This document shows, in pieces, positions 43,833 to 52,870 of a stretch of DNA of 64,000 nucleotides. The DNA is from Lutibacter sp. HS1-25 (GTDB lineage: Bacteria > Bacteroidota > Bacteroidia > Flavobacteriales > Flavobacteriaceae). A program made the position numbers and the translations under genes. Within the stretch, counting starts at the first letter, position 1. Each line of letters begins with the position of its first letter. The notes under the pieces are model-generated. The model saw nothing but the letters and a program-made list of their open reading frames with translations, ran no database searches and was not told where the DNA came from. The DNA lies in NCBI RefSeq assembly GCF_004121075.1, contig NZ_RHLN01000149.1:1-64000 (forward strand), given 5' to 3'.

Positions 43833-46048
43833 AAAAGCTTCTAACCATCATAATATTACTTTTTACAAGTAGTGTCTTGTTTTCGCAAAAGGCTTGTGAC
43901 GAGAAGGATATTAAGGTTGGTTTGGTGCTTAGTGGAGGAGGTGCAAAAGGATTTGCACATATATCTGTTTTAAAAGTTTTAGAAGAAGCAGGTGTAAGAG
44001 TAGATTATATAGGTGGTACAAGTATGGGTGCTATTGTTGGTGCTTTATACGCTTCAGGATACAGTGCAGATCAGCTTGATTCTATTGTTAGAAGCGTAGA
44101 TTTTAATAAAATTTTATCAAATGAATTACCTCGTAAGTCTAAACCATTTTACGAAAAAGATGATGGTGAAAAGTATGCGCTAACATTGCCAATTAGACAA
44201 AGAAATGTGGGTATACCTAAAGCAATTTCCGAAGGTCAAAACGTACTTAATTTATTAACCGAGCTCACTCAAAATGTAAATGGTATTCATGATTTTAGTA
44301 AACTTCCTATTCCTTTTTTATGTATTGCTACCAATTTAGAAACAGGTACTCAAGAAGTTTTAACAGAAGGTTTTTTGCCATTGGCTATTAAAGCAAGTGG
44401 TTCGTTTCCAACTTTACTAGGACCTGTTGAAATAGATGGTAAACTTTTAACAGATGGTGGAGTGGTAAATAATTTTCCGGTTGAAGAGGTAAAAGCTATG
44501 GGGCCAAATGTTATTATTGGTGTAGATATTCAGCATGGGCTAAGCGATAAAAAAGAATTAAATTCAGCAGTAAAAATTTTAAATCAAATAGTTGGTTTTC
44601 AAATGTATAATTCTTTGGAAAGTAAATATGAGCTTGTTGATATATTGATAAAACCAGATTTAGAAAATTATTCGGTGCTTTCTTTTGATAAAGTTGATGA
44701 AATTTTAAAAGCTGGAGATTCTGCAGGAAGAGCAAATTTTAAGCAGTTGGAAGAGATTGCAAAATGTCAAATAAAAAAACAATCAATAAAAGTAAACCCT
44801 TCAAAAGATAAAATATTTCATATTTCTTCAATTGAAATTACTGGAAATAAAAATTACACAAGAGCTTATATTTTAGGGAAATTAAACTGGAAAAATCAAG
44901 ATTCAACAAGTTACAGCCAATTTGTGCAAAGTATAAACAATTTATCGGCCACGGGTAATTTTGAAATTGTTCAATATGAAATTGATGAAACCGAAAAAGG
45001 GAGTGTGCTTAAAATTAAAGTAAAAGAGACAGAGGTTTTAAATTATTTAAAGTTTGGAATTCATTATGATGATTTGTATAAAACAGGTGTGTTGATAAAC
45101 TTTACTTCAAAACATATGTTATTTAATAACGATATATTTTCAGCCGATTTAATATTAGGTGACAATTTAAGATACAGTATCAATTATTTTGTAGATAATG
45201 GTTTTTATTGGAGTCTTGGGTTAAAATTTAGATACAATAACTTTAATGAAAATGTAAAGTTTGAAGACAATTTAATCAATAAAATTAATTTGAGTTATGA
45301 ACATTTTAGCAATCAGGCATATATGCAAACTGTTTTTAATCGAAAATTTGCTATTGGTGCAGGTATAGAGTATAAGCGGGTATCGGCTTCAACAGAAAAT
45401 CTGGTTAGCTTAGATGATTCATTGTACAAAATTGAAAATGGTAAATTGTATTTTGATAAATCAAATTATTTTAACTTATTTGGGTATTTAAAGTTAGATA
45501 CTTACGATAAAAGTTCTTTTCCTAAAGAAGGTATGTTTTTGGATGCAGGGTTTTTGTATTATGCAGCATCATCAGATTATACGGATGATTTTTCACCATT
45601 TTCTCAATTAAAAGCAAACTTTGGTATTGCAACTACTTTTTTTGAAAAATTGACATTTCAATTTTTTTCTGAAGCGGGTCTTACAATTGGTCGTAATAAT
45701 AATAGAGCTATTGCATTTAATGTGGGTGGTTATGGAAAAAATTACATTACTAATTTTGTGCCGTTTTATGGTTATGATTTTGCAGAATTGGCTGGAGATG
45801 AATTTTTAAAATCGGGTTTAACAGCTAGATACGAGTTTATTAAGAAAAATTATTTTTCATTAACAGCAAATTACGCAAGGGTGGGAGATAAATTGTTAAA
45901 TGATGGAAAGATTTTTGAAAACACGTTATCGGGTTATATGGTAGGTTATGGGTTGGAAACATTTATTGGACCTATAGAAGTAAATTATGCTTGGTCGCCA
46001 GATAATAAAGGTAATTATTGGTATTTTAATGTTGGGTATTGGTTTTAA
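43829..46048 (+). CDS. Patatin-like phospholipase with POTRA and outer-membrane barrel (PlpD-like)
   Basis: 739 residues: signal peptide (about 1-19); patatin domain (about 29-240) with oxyanion loop SGGGAKG, nucleophile Ser65 in GTSMGA and the aspartate in LTDGGVVNN; a POTRA-type segment (about 330-400, ISSIEITGNKNYTRAYILGKLNW); and a BamA/TpsB-like beta barrel to the end, finishing in aromatic residues (NVGYWF). This order matches P. aeruginosa PlpD, a type Vd autotransporter whose lipase is displayed or released. It is translationally coupled to uvrC (ATGA), an odd partner. Confidence 0.88.
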   Translation: MKKLLTIIILLFTSSVLFSQKACDEKDIKVGLVLSGGGAKGFAHISVLKVLEEAGVRVDYIGGTSMGAIVGALYASGYSADQLDSIVRSVDFNKILSNELPRKSKPFYEKDDGEKYALTLPIRQRNVGIPKAISEGQNVLNLLTELTQNVNGIHDFSKLPIPFLCIATNLETGTQEVLTEGFLPLAIKASGSFPTLLGPVEIDGKLLTDGGVVNNFPVEEVKAMGPNVIIGVDIQHGLSDKKELNSAVKILNQIVGFQMYNSLESKYELVDILIKPDLENYSVLSFDKVDEILKAGDSAGRANFKQLEEIAKCQIKKQSIKVNPSKDKIFHISSIEITGNKNYTRAYILGKLNWKNQDSTSYSQFVQSINNLSATGNFEIVQYEIDETEKGSVLKIKVKETEVLNYLKFGIHYDDLYKTGVLINFTSKHMLFNNDIFSADLILGDNLRYSINYFVDNGFYWSLGLKFRYNNFNENVKFEDNLINKINLSYEHFSNQAYMQTVFNRKFAIGAGIEYKRVSASTENLVSLDDSLYKIENGKLYFDKSNYFNLFGYLKLDTYDKSSFPKEGMFLDAGFLYYAASSDYTDDFSPFSQLKANFGIATTFFEKLTFQFFSEAGLTIGRNNNRAIAFNVGGYGKNYITNFVPFYGYDFAELAGDEFLKSGLTARYEFIKKNYFSLTANYARVGDKLLNDGKIFENTLSGYMVGYGLETFIGPIEVNYAWSPDNKGNYWYFNVGYWF

Positions 46049-46077
46049 AAAAGCCCTGTATTGCTACAGGACTTTTA
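46049..46077. terminator. Terminator between the patatin-like gene and rng
   Basis: AAGCCCTGTA/TACAGGACTT (46051-46060 with 46065-46074), four-base loop, with A and T runs on either side, so it may serve both convergent genes. Confidence 0.8.
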
Positions 46078-46095
46078 TAGATATTGTTGATTACC

Positions 46096-47646
46096 TTATT
46101 CAAGAATTACACCGGCATTATTGGTGAAATCGAATCTTAAATATTGATAAGCATCTCTTGGTAAAATTTTAATCCACTTTTTGTATTTAATAAACCATCT
46201 TTGTTGAATAGATGGAATGCCTTTTTTTAAGTAGGCAGCAATAAAAGGATGCGTATTTAGAATAATCTTTTTATGATCCTTTAAAATAATAAGTTTGTCA
46301 AGTTCGGCCTCAATTTTGTCAATTAAAACAATTGGAGCTTCAACTTCGCCTTCTCCACTAGGGTTAGGTTCTTGTGTTTTTATAACCAGTTCAGGTCTAA
46401 CACGTTGTCTTGTAATTTGTACAAGTCCAAATTTACTTGGAGGCAATATTTTGTGTTTTGTTCTATCAAATGCCATTTCGGCCTTTAAGTGATCATAGAG
46501 TTTTTGTCTATGTTCAGGCGTGTGCATGTCAATAAAATCAACTACAATAATTCCTCCCATATCACGTAATTGTAATTGTCTAGCAATTTCTGATGCTGCA
46601 ATTAAATTAACTTCAAGTGCCGTATCTGCTTGCGAACTTGCTTTATTAGAACGGTTACCACTATTTACATCAATTACATGAAGCGCTTCAGTATGTTCAA
46701 TTACCAAATACGCACCTTTACTCATAGAAACTGTACGGCCAAAAGATGTTTTTAATTGGCGTTCAATACCGTATTTTTCAAAAACGGGTACTTTAGAATC
46801 GTATAATTGTACAATGGACTCCTTTTCAGGAGCAATTTCTTGTAAGTACTCTTTAGTTTCTATAAACATAGTTTCATCATTAGTTACAATACTTGTAAAA
46901 GAATCGTTAAACAAATCTCTTAAAATTGAAGAGGCTCTATTTAACTCGCTTAATACTTTTACGGGTGTTTGTTGTGCTTTAATAGTTCTTATTTTTTTGC
47001 ACATTGCAATCCACCTTTCTAAAGAATTTTGTAAGTCTTTGTCTAAATCTGCTACTTTTTTGTTTTCAGCAACAGTTCTAACAATAACACCAAAACCTTT
47101 AGGTTTTATACTTTTTATAAGTCTTTTTAATCGTTCTTTTTCTTCTGGATCCATAATTTTTTGAGATACAGAAACCCTGTCTGAAAAAGGAACCAAAACA
47201 AGATATCTACCTGCAATTGAAATTTCGGAACTCATTCGAGGACCTTTGGTAGAGATAGGTTCTTTTACAATTTGTACTAATAAATTTTGACCTGATTTTA
47301 AAACATCAGCAATGCTACCAGCTTTGTCGATGTCTTTTTCTAAATGAAAATTTTTTAAAGTGTAATCTTTAATTTTACCTGAAATAATGCCTTTAATAAA
47401 TTTATTTAAAGAATTTAATTGTGCGCCTAAATCGTGATAGTGTAAAAAACCATCTTTAGGAAATCCAACGTTAACAAATGCAGCGTTTAAACCAGACAAT
47501 ACTTTGCCCGATTTAGCTAAAAAAATATCTCCTACAGAGAATTTGTTTTCATTTGATTCGTTGTTTAATGCCGTTAATCTGCCATCTTTTAATAAGGCAA
47601 AATCAATATCAGAGGAGTTCGATCTAATAATTAATTCTGTTTTCAC
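46096..47646 (-). CDS. rng: Ribonuclease E/G family protein
   Basis: 516 residues. S1 domain at about 38-120 (VGDIFLAKSGKVLSGLNAAFVNVG), then the RNase E/G catalytic core with VIDVNSGN and GGIIVVDFIDM supplying the metal-binding aspartates. It is the size of RNase G, without the long RNase E tail. It trims rRNA and mRNA. The start codon is GTG at 47646. The promoter box TACATTTG (47666-47673) lies within a perfect inverted repeat, so control at the DNA level is possible. Confidence 0.94.
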   Translation of the reverse strand: MKTELIIRSNSSDIDFALLKDGRLTALNNESNENKFSVGDIFLAKSGKVLSGLNAAFVNVGFPKDGFLHYHDLGAQLNSLNKFIKGIISGKIKDYTLKNFHLEKDIDKAGSIADVLKSGQNLLVQIVKEPISTKGPRMSSEISIAGRYLVLVPFSDRVSVSQKIMDPEEKERLKRLIKSIKPKGFGVIVRTVAENKKVADLDKDLQNSLERWIAMCKKIRTIKAQQTPVKVLSELNRASSILRDLFNDSFTSIVTNDETMFIETKEYLQEIAPEKESIVQLYDSKVPVFEKYGIERQLKTSFGRTVSMSKGAYLVIEHTEALHVIDVNSGNRSNKASSQADTALEVNLIAASEIARQLQLRDMGGIIVVDFIDMHTPEHRQKLYDHLKAEMAFDRTKHKILPPSKFGLVQITRQRVRPELVIKTQEPNPSGEGEVEAPIVLIDKIEAELDKLIILKDHKKIILNTHPFIAAYLKKGIPSIQQRWFIKYKKWIKILPRDAYQYLRFDFTNNAGVILE

Positions 47647-47662
47647 TCTGAATTGGTTTTGT

Positions 47663-47683
47663 GTTCAAATGTAATATTTGAAC
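47663..47683. promoter_or_regulatory. Inverted repeat over the rng promoter
   Basis: GTTCAAAT and ATTTGAAC are perfect 8-base arms around GTAAT. On the reverse strand the repeat contains the -7 box TACATTTG. It lies upstream of the likely transcript start, so it would act as DNA, not RNA. Confidence 0.45.
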
Positions 47684-47763
47684 TATTTATAATAAGTTTT
47701 ACAGGTTTTACCCAACGATACTTGCTAAAAAAGCAAATACCTATTTCAATGAACTTTTAATTT

Positions 47764-47796
47764 AAAGAAAAAGTAAGCTTAGCTTACTTTTTCTTT
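47764..47796 (-). terminator. Hairpin terminator overlapping the end of the small basic gene
   Basis: AAAGAAAAAGTAAGCT/AGCTTACTTTTTCTTT is a perfect 16-base stem around one base. It includes the last codons and the stop of the gene at 47784-47876, and on the reverse strand it ends in CTTTTTCTTT. Confidence 0.7.
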
Positions 47797-47876
47797 TTGT
47801 GTCTGTTAGCTCTCGCTCTTTTTTTACGTTTGTGAGTTGAGATCTTTGACCTTTTTCTTTTTTTACCACTTGGCAT
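47784..47876 (-). CDS. 30-residue basic ribosomal-type protein (AURKAIP1/COX24-like)
   Basis: Encodes 30 residues beginning MPSGKKRKRSKISTHKRKK and ending HKKKK; 17 of 30 are Lys or Arg. The GKKRKR...THKRKKR pattern is like that of the AURKAIP1/COX24 domain family, which includes the mycobacterial ribosomal protein bS22 and mitochondrial mS38. A small-subunit ribosomal role is inferred. It lies 39 bases after the HU gene on the same strand, and its stop is inside a terminator hairpin. Confidence 0.8.
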   Translation of the reverse strand: MPSGKKRKRSKISTHKRKKRARANRHKKKK

Positions 47877-47915
47877 AATAAATGTTGTTTTATATTAATA
47901 ATCGTCGTTATCTAC

Positions 47916-48203
47916 TTATACTGTAACTTTACCTTTAACTCCTTCAACAAATACTTTTGCTGGTTTAAATGCAGGAATGTTGTGTGCAGGTATTTTAATT
48001 GTAGTGTTTTTTGAAATGTTTCTTCCAGTTTTTTCAGCACGTGTTTTAATGATAAAACTACCAAAACCTCTTAAGTAAACATTATCCCCTTGTTCTAATG
48101 AGTTTTTTACCTCTTCCATAAACGCTTCTACAGCTGTTAAAACATCTGCTTTTTCTATTCCAGATTTATCTGAAATATTTGATACGATTTCTGCTTTCGT
48201 CAT
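47916..48203 (-). CDS. hup: HU/IHF-family DNA-binding protein
   Basis: 95 residues from ATG 48203. MTKAEIVSNISDKSGIEKADV and the beta-arm signature LRGFGSFIIKTRAEKTGRN are typical of HU. It bends and compacts DNA as a dimer. I chose this start because the 23 upstream codons contain the promoter TTG-N18-TATATTTG and are not conserved. It is followed by the small basic gene. Confidence 0.93.
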   Translation of the reverse strand: MTKAEIVSNISDKSGIEKADVLTAVEAFMEEVKNSLEQGDNVYLRGFGSFIIKTRAEKTGRNISKNTTIKIPAHNIPAFKPAKVFVEGVKGKVTV

Positions 48204-48243
48204 TTCTATTATTGTTAAATATGTTATTATAAATTTAAGACGG

Positions 48244-48272
48244 CAAATATAAGATATATAAATCAAAATCAA
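48244..48272 (-). promoter_or_regulatory. Promoter of the HU gene
   Basis: Reverse strand: TTG (48270-48272), 18 bases, then TATATTTG (48244-48251), about 40 bases before the ATG. Confidence 0.65.
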
Positions 48273-48335
48273 AAAGTTAATTCATTAAAATTTAATCATT
48301 TAAAAGATGTATCATTGTATTTTACAATAAAAGAA

Positions 48336-49376
48336 ATGGTTTTTTCTAATTCACTAGTATACTGGTACTTACGCAACAAAAGAGATTTGCCTTGGCGAAA
48401 CACTGGCAATCCTTATTATATTTGGCTGTCTGAAATTATTTTGCAACAAACAAGAGTTGACCAAGGAATGGCTTATTACTTGAAATTTATTGCTCATTTT
48501 CCAACTGTTCAAGACTTAGCTTTTGCTTCAGAAGAAGAGGTGTTAAAACTGTGGCAGGGCTTAGGTTATTATTCGCGTGCAAGAAACTTGCATTTTTCAG
48601 CAAAATATATTGTAAACCAATTGAATGGTAATTTTCCAAATACATACAACGATTTGCTTAAATTAAAAGGAGTAGGTGATTATACAGCATCGGCTGTTGC
48701 ATCTATTTGTTTTAATGAACCTACAGCTGTGGTAGACGGCAATGTTTATAGGGTGCTTGCACGTTATTTTGGAATTGCTATACCTATTAATATAGCTAAC
48801 GGTATTAAAGAGTTTAAAAAACTTGCTCAAGAATTAATTGATTTTCAAAATCCAGGAACCCACAACCAGGCTATTATGGAGTTTGGTGCCCGAATGTGTA
48901 AACCTCAAAATCCCGATTGTGAAATTTGTCCGTTAAACGCAAGCTGCATTGCATTGTCTTCAAATAGGGTGAAAGAATTACCTGTTAAAGAAAATAAGCT
49001 TAAAATAAAAAAACGTTATTTTAATTATTTGGTTATTCAAACGCCTTCAAATAAAACAAAAATAGTAAAACGAACTAAAGGAATTTGGATGAATTTATAT
49101 GAATTTCCTTTGATTGAAACTTCATTTGAAATAGATGAACAAGTTTTAATTGAAAATTCAAAATTTGAAGAATTATTTAAAAATGTTTCAACATCAGTAA
49201 ACCTTTTTAACAAAAATGTGCTTGTGCATAAGCTAACACATCAACATATCTATACAAAATTTTGGATAGTTGAGACTGAAGATACTGCTGATTTTAAGGT
49301 AAATTGGAGTGAAATTGAAGCCTTTCCTGTTTCAACATTGGTGCATAATTTTTTGTTAGCATATAAAACAAACTAA
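48336..49376 (+). CDS. mutY: A/G-specific adenine glycosylase
   Basis: 346 residues from ATG 48336; a TTG seven codons earlier is less likely. Helix-hairpin-helix LKGVGDYTASAVA (about 110-122), catalytic Glu33 in SEIILQQT, Asp134 in AVVDGNVYRV, and the iron-sulfur cysteines 188, 195, 198 and 204 (C-x6-C-x2-C-x5-C). The C-terminal NUDIX-like domain recognises 8-oxoG. It removes adenine mispaired with 8-oxoguanine. It opens the mutY-ssb-gldE-gldD block, which is conserved in gliding Bacteroidetes. Confidence 0.96.
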   Translation: MVFSNSLVYWYLRNKRDLPWRNTGNPYYIWLSEIILQQTRVDQGMAYYLKFIAHFPTVQDLAFASEEEVLKLWQGLGYYSRARNLHFSAKYIVNQLNGNFPNTYNDLLKLKGVGDYTASAVASICFNEPTAVVDGNVYRVLARYFGIAIPINIANGIKEFKKLAQELIDFQNPGTHNQAIMEFGARMCKPQNPDCEICPLNASCIALSSNRVKELPVKENKLKIKKRYFNYLVIQTPSNKTKIVKRTKGIWMNLYEFPLIETSFEIDEQVLIENSKFEELFKNVSTSVNLFNKNVLVHKLTHQHIYTKFWIVETEDTADFKVNWSEIEAFPVSTLVHNFLLAYKTN

Positions 49377-49385
49377 ATTTTTTAG

Positions 49386-49393
49386 TATTTTTG
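49386..49393 (+). promoter_or_regulatory. -7 box of ssb
   Basis: TATTTTTG, 20 bases before the ssb ATG, gives ssb and the gld genes a possible promoter independent of mutY. Confidence 0.45.
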
Positions 49394-49413
49394 AAAATTA
49401 AATAGAAGCAAAA

Positions 49414-49860
49414 ATGGCTGGTACTGTAAATAAAGTAATTTTAATTGGACATTTGGGTGACCAGGTGAAAATGCACTATTTTGATGGTGGCAATTCAATT
49501 GGTCGTTTTCCTTTAGCTACAAACGAAGTTTTTACCAACAAACAAACAGGAGAAAGAGTTACAACAACTGAGTGGCATAATATTGTTGTTAGAAATAAAC
49601 TGGCTGAAATTTGCGAAAAATATTTAAGTAAAGGTGATAAAGTGTATTGTGAAGGACGTATAAAAACACGTCAGTGGACAGGCGATGATGGGGCAAATAA
49701 GTATATGACCGAAATTCATGTAGTTGATATGACATTTTTAACTACAAAAAACGAGTTAAATGCACCAAAACCAAATGCATCAACTGCTGTGGATGAACAT
49801 CCTAAAAAAGAAATTTCAACAGATAATACCACTGTTGAAGATGATGATTTACCATTTTAA
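49414..49860 (+). CDS. ssb: Single-stranded DNA-binding protein
   Basis: 148 residues. OB-fold (about 1-108) with NKVILIGHLGDQVKMH, TEWHNIVVRNKLAEICEKYLSKGDKVYCEGRI; an acidic disordered tail; and the terminal DDDLPF, which is the docking tip for replication and repair partners. It is between mutY and gldE. Confidence 0.96.
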   Translation: MAGTVNKVILIGHLGDQVKMHYFDGGNSIGRFPLATNEVFTNKQTGERVTTTEWHNIVVRNKLAEICEKYLSKGDKVYCEGRIKTRQWTGDDGANKYMTEIHVVDMTFLTTKNELNAPKPNASTAVDEHPKKEISTDNTTVEDDDLPF

Positions 49861-49881
49861 GTTTAATTAAATTAAAAGTAA

Positions 49882-51195
49882 TTGGATCCTGAACCCTCGT
49901 TTTTATTCATTTTTTTAACTGTAAGTAGTCATCTTTGGCTGTTGTTAAGCATAGGATTACTCTTTTTATTATTATTGCTATCGGCATTGGTTTCTGGTGC
50001 AGAAGTTGCCTTCTTTTCTTTGTCTCAAGTTGAACTAGACAGAGCTTTAGAATCCAAGTCTAATAAGCAACAGATTGTTGTTGGGTTGTTGCAAAATCCG
50101 CAAAAATTATTAGCTACCATCTTAATTTCCAACAATTTTATCAATATTTTAATTGTTCTAATTTTTGCATATATTGGTAATAATATTTTTAGTAAAATAA
50201 CTTCTGATCTGTTAAAATTTTTAATTGAAGTTGTTTTAGTTACTTTTTTAATACTATTATTTGGTGAAGTTTTACCAAAAGTTTATGCTACACGAAATGC
50301 TTTAAAATTTGCCTCGCATACGGCATATCCTATAAAAGTGTTAAGTTCACTGCTGTCTATAATAAGTATGCCGCTCTTGTCTTTAACTACTTTTATTGAA
50401 CATAAATTAGGTAAAAAGAAATCAAGTTTGTCTGTCGAAAAATTGTCTCAAGCATTGGAATTGACTTCCGATAAAACAACAACAAAAGATGAGCAAAAAA
50501 TATTGGAAGGAATTGTAAATTTTGGCAATACTGAAACCAGTGAAATTATGGTTCCTAGAATGGATATTTTTGCTATTTCAGATACCGAAACTTATTTAGA
50601 TGTTATTTCAAAAATTGTTGATAAGGGTTTTTCTAGAAATCCGGTTTACCATGAAAATGTTGATGAAATAGTTGGTGTATTGTATGCAAAAGATTTACTA
50701 CCTCATTTAAATAAGGAAGATTTTAATTGGCAAGAATTAATTAGAGAGCCTTATTTTGTGCCTGAAAATAAAAAGTTAGATGATTTATTGAAGGAATTTC
50801 AAGAAAAGAAAAACCATTTAGCGATTGTAGTTGATGAGTATGGAGGTACTTGTGGTATTGTAACTTTGGAAGATGTTATTGAAGAAATAGTAGGAGATAT
50901 AAACGATGAGTTTGATGATGATGCAACTTCGTATTTTAAAATTGATGAGAATAATTATTTAATTGAAGGTAAAACCAATTTAAAAGACTTTTATAAAATT
51001 ATTGATTTAGAAAGCACAGATTTATTTGAAGAAAGTAGGGGTGAATCTGAAACAATAGCTGGTTTTATTCTCGAAATATACGGGAAGTTTCCAAGAAAAT
51101 ACGAGATAATAAAGTTTCATAATTATTCGTTCAAAATTGAAGTGATGGATAAAAAGCGAATTAGTAAAGTAAAATTAACCATACATAACGATTAA
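49882..51195 (+). CDS. gldE: Gliding motility-associated protein GldE
   Basis: 437 residues: CNNM/DUF21 membrane domain with about four helices (about 18-175), two CBS domains (about 205-335: MVPRMDIFAISDTE, VDEYGGTCGIVTLEDVIEEIVGDI) and a CorC/HlyC C-terminal domain. It resembles magnesium/cobalt efflux CorC proteins but is known as GldE from its tie with gldD in F. johnsoniae. The start is TTG 49882; the DPEPS opening fits GldE relatives as I recall. The gap to gldD is 14 bases. Confidence 0.9.
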   Translation: MDPEPSFLFIFLTVSSHLWLLLSIGLLFLLLLLSALVSGAEVAFFSLSQVELDRALESKSNKQQIVVGLLQNPQKLLATILISNNFINILIVLIFAYIGNNIFSKITSDLLKFLIEVVLVTFLILLFGEVLPKVYATRNALKFASHTAYPIKVLSSLLSIISMPLLSLTTFIEHKLGKKKSSLSVEKLSQALELTSDKTTTKDEQKILEGIVNFGNTETSEIMVPRMDIFAISDTETYLDVISKIVDKGFSRNPVYHENVDEIVGVLYAKDLLPHLNKEDFNWQELIREPYFVPENKKLDDLLKEFQEKKNHLAIVVDEYGGTCGIVTLEDVIEEIVGDINDEFDDDATSYFKIDENNYLIEGKTNLKDFYKIIDLESTDLFEESRGESETIAGFILEIYGKFPRKYEIIKFHNYSFKIEVMDKKRISKVKLTIHND

Positions 51196-51209
51196 GGCAT
51201 ATATAAACA

Positions 51210-51761
51210 ATGAAATATTTTGGCATTTATTTACTAATTGTAGTATTGTTAATTTCTTGCAATACAGATACTTTGCCAAAACAAAAATCGTACTTAATAT
51301 TGCGATATCCAGAAAGTGAGTACGTAACTTCATCATCTTTTTGTCCATATAGTTTTGAAATTTCAAAATATGCCAAAATCGATTTTCAAAATAATTGTTG
51401 GGCTAAAATTCAATATCCAACTTTAAAAGCTACCATTCATTTAACTTACAGAAATGTTGATGGTAATTTAAATGAAATTTTAAAAGAAGTAGAAAAACTT
51501 ACTTTTGAGCATACAATAAAAGCCGATGCAATAAGTAGTATACCATACGATGATTTGCAAAAAAAAATATTTGCAAAATTGTATAATGTAGATGGAAACG
51601 TGGCAACAAATATTCAGTTTAGTGCTACTGATAGTCTTAATTATGTGCTTTCAGGAGCATTGTATTTTTATGTAAAGCCTAACTACGATTCAATTGTACC
51701 AGCAATAAAATATATAGAGAAAGATATGATGCATATGGTAGAAACATTAGAGTGGAAATAA
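51210..51761 (+). CDS. gldD: Gliding motility lipoprotein GldD
   Basis: 183 residues. Lipoprotein signal with Cys17 in VVLLISCNTD, then the GldD pattern PKQKSYLILRYPESEY, CWAKIQYPTLKATIHLTY and the C-terminal DMMHMVETLEWK. It is required for gliding in F. johnsoniae, with unknown mechanism; it is linked to the type IX secretion apparatus. It lies between gldE and ctaA with one base before the ctaA start. Confidence 0.93.
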   Translation: MKYFGIYLLIVVLLISCNTDTLPKQKSYLILRYPESEYVTSSSFCPYSFEISKYAKIDFQNNCWAKIQYPTLKATIHLTYRNVDGNLNEILKEVEKLTFEHTIKADAISSIPYDDLQKKIFAKLYNVDGNVATNIQFSATDSLNYVLSGALYFYVKPNYDSIVPAIKYIEKDMMHMVETLEWK

Positions 51762-51762
51762 T

Positions 51763-52818
51763 ATGGTAAAAAAAAATTATAAATACACTACAACAATTAG
51801 AGTATGGCTTTTACTTGGGTTAATAATGTTAATAGGTCAGGTTGTTTTGGGTGGAATAACAAGGTTAACGGGGTCTGGACTCTCCATTACTAGTTGGGAT
51901 ATTATTACAGGAGTTGTGCCACCATTAAACAGCGAAGAGTGGTTACAAGCTTTTGAAGCATATAAAATTACACCTCAATTTCATAAAATCAATTCGACTT
52001 TTAGTTTAGACGAATTTAAGTTTATCTATTTTTGGGAATATTTTCACCGACTTTGGGTGCGTACTTTGGGTTTTATATTTTTAATTCCGTTTATAATATT
52101 TGTTTTTAAAAAACAAATGGATTTATACCTTGTAAAACGATTGGCTTTGGTTGTGTTTTTAACTATTTTAACAGCATCTGCTGGTTGGATAATGGTACAA
52201 AGTGGGTTAGTAGACCGTCCTTGGGTGAATGCTTATAAATTAACCATTCATTTTATGTTGGCTATTTTGGTTATTTGGGCCATGGTTAAAACTATAGCAG
52301 ATGTTTATTGTTTTGATAGTATTATAGTTTTAAGTACAAAAAAAATAATACCTATTACAATAGCAGTTACTTTTGTTCAACTTATTTTTGCAGGTTTAAT
52401 GTCTGGAATGCACGCTGGTTTGTATTACCCAAGTTGGCCAGATATGAATGGAGCATTTATCCCACCAGTTTTACTAAATTCGGTAAATTGGAATTGGGGT
52501 AATATGATTAATTACGACAGCTTTTTATTTGCACCAGCATTTATTCAGTTTTCACATAGAATGTTAGCTTATATCTTATTAATTGTGGTTGTATTTATGT
52601 ATATAAAACTTAAAAACAACCTCAATATAGTTTCTAAAAAATGGTTAAATATTGTTATGGTTTTGCTTTTATTGCAAATAGGTTTGGGAATTTTAACTGT
52701 GCTAAATGTTGAAGGAAAAATTCCTTTATTTTACGGTGTAAGTCATCAGTTAATTGGTTTGTTATTTTTTATTAGTTTACTGTTTTTAAAATATTCAGTA
52801 AGAAACTATAAGGCATAA
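51763..52818 (+). CDS. ctaA: Heme A synthase (COX15/CtaA)
   Basis: 351 residues with about eight membrane helices. Conserved heme-ligand histidines are visible in YFHRLW, in the HFML segment, in FSHRML and in SHQLIG. GGITRLTGSGLSITSWDIITG is the COX15-type N-terminal signature. It converts heme O to heme A for aa3-type cytochrome oxidase, so the cell is probably capable of aerobic respiration. It starts one base after the gldD stop, so it is in the same transcript. Confidence 0.94.
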   Translation: MVKKNYKYTTTIRVWLLLGLIMLIGQVVLGGITRLTGSGLSITSWDIITGVVPPLNSEEWLQAFEAYKITPQFHKINSTFSLDEFKFIYFWEYFHRLWVRTLGFIFLIPFIIFVFKKQMDLYLVKRLALVVFLTILTASAGWIMVQSGLVDRPWVNAYKLTIHFMLAILVIWAMVKTIADVYCFDSIIVLSTKKIIPITIAVTFVQLIFAGLMSGMHAGLYYPSWPDMNGAFIPPVLLNSVNWNWGNMINYDSFLFAPAFIQFSHRMLAYILLIVVVFMYIKLKNNLNIVSKKWLNIVMVLLLLQIGLGILTVLNVEGKIPLFYGVSHQLIGLLFFISLLFLKYSVRNYKA

Positions 52819-52852
52819 AAAAAGGCTTCAATTTAATTGAAGCCTTCTTTTT
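52818..52852. terminator. Terminator shared by ctaA and the acidic lipoprotein gene
   Basis: AAGGCTTCAAT/ATTGAAGCCTT with a three-base loop, A run before and T run after: bidirectional. Confidence 0.9.
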
Positions 52853-52870
52853 TAATTGGAGTCTTATAAA

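Noticed and set aside
46340-46385. NPSGEGE in rng as another repeat insertion
   Set aside because: The DNA is not palindromic there and a similar short loop is expected at this place in relatives.
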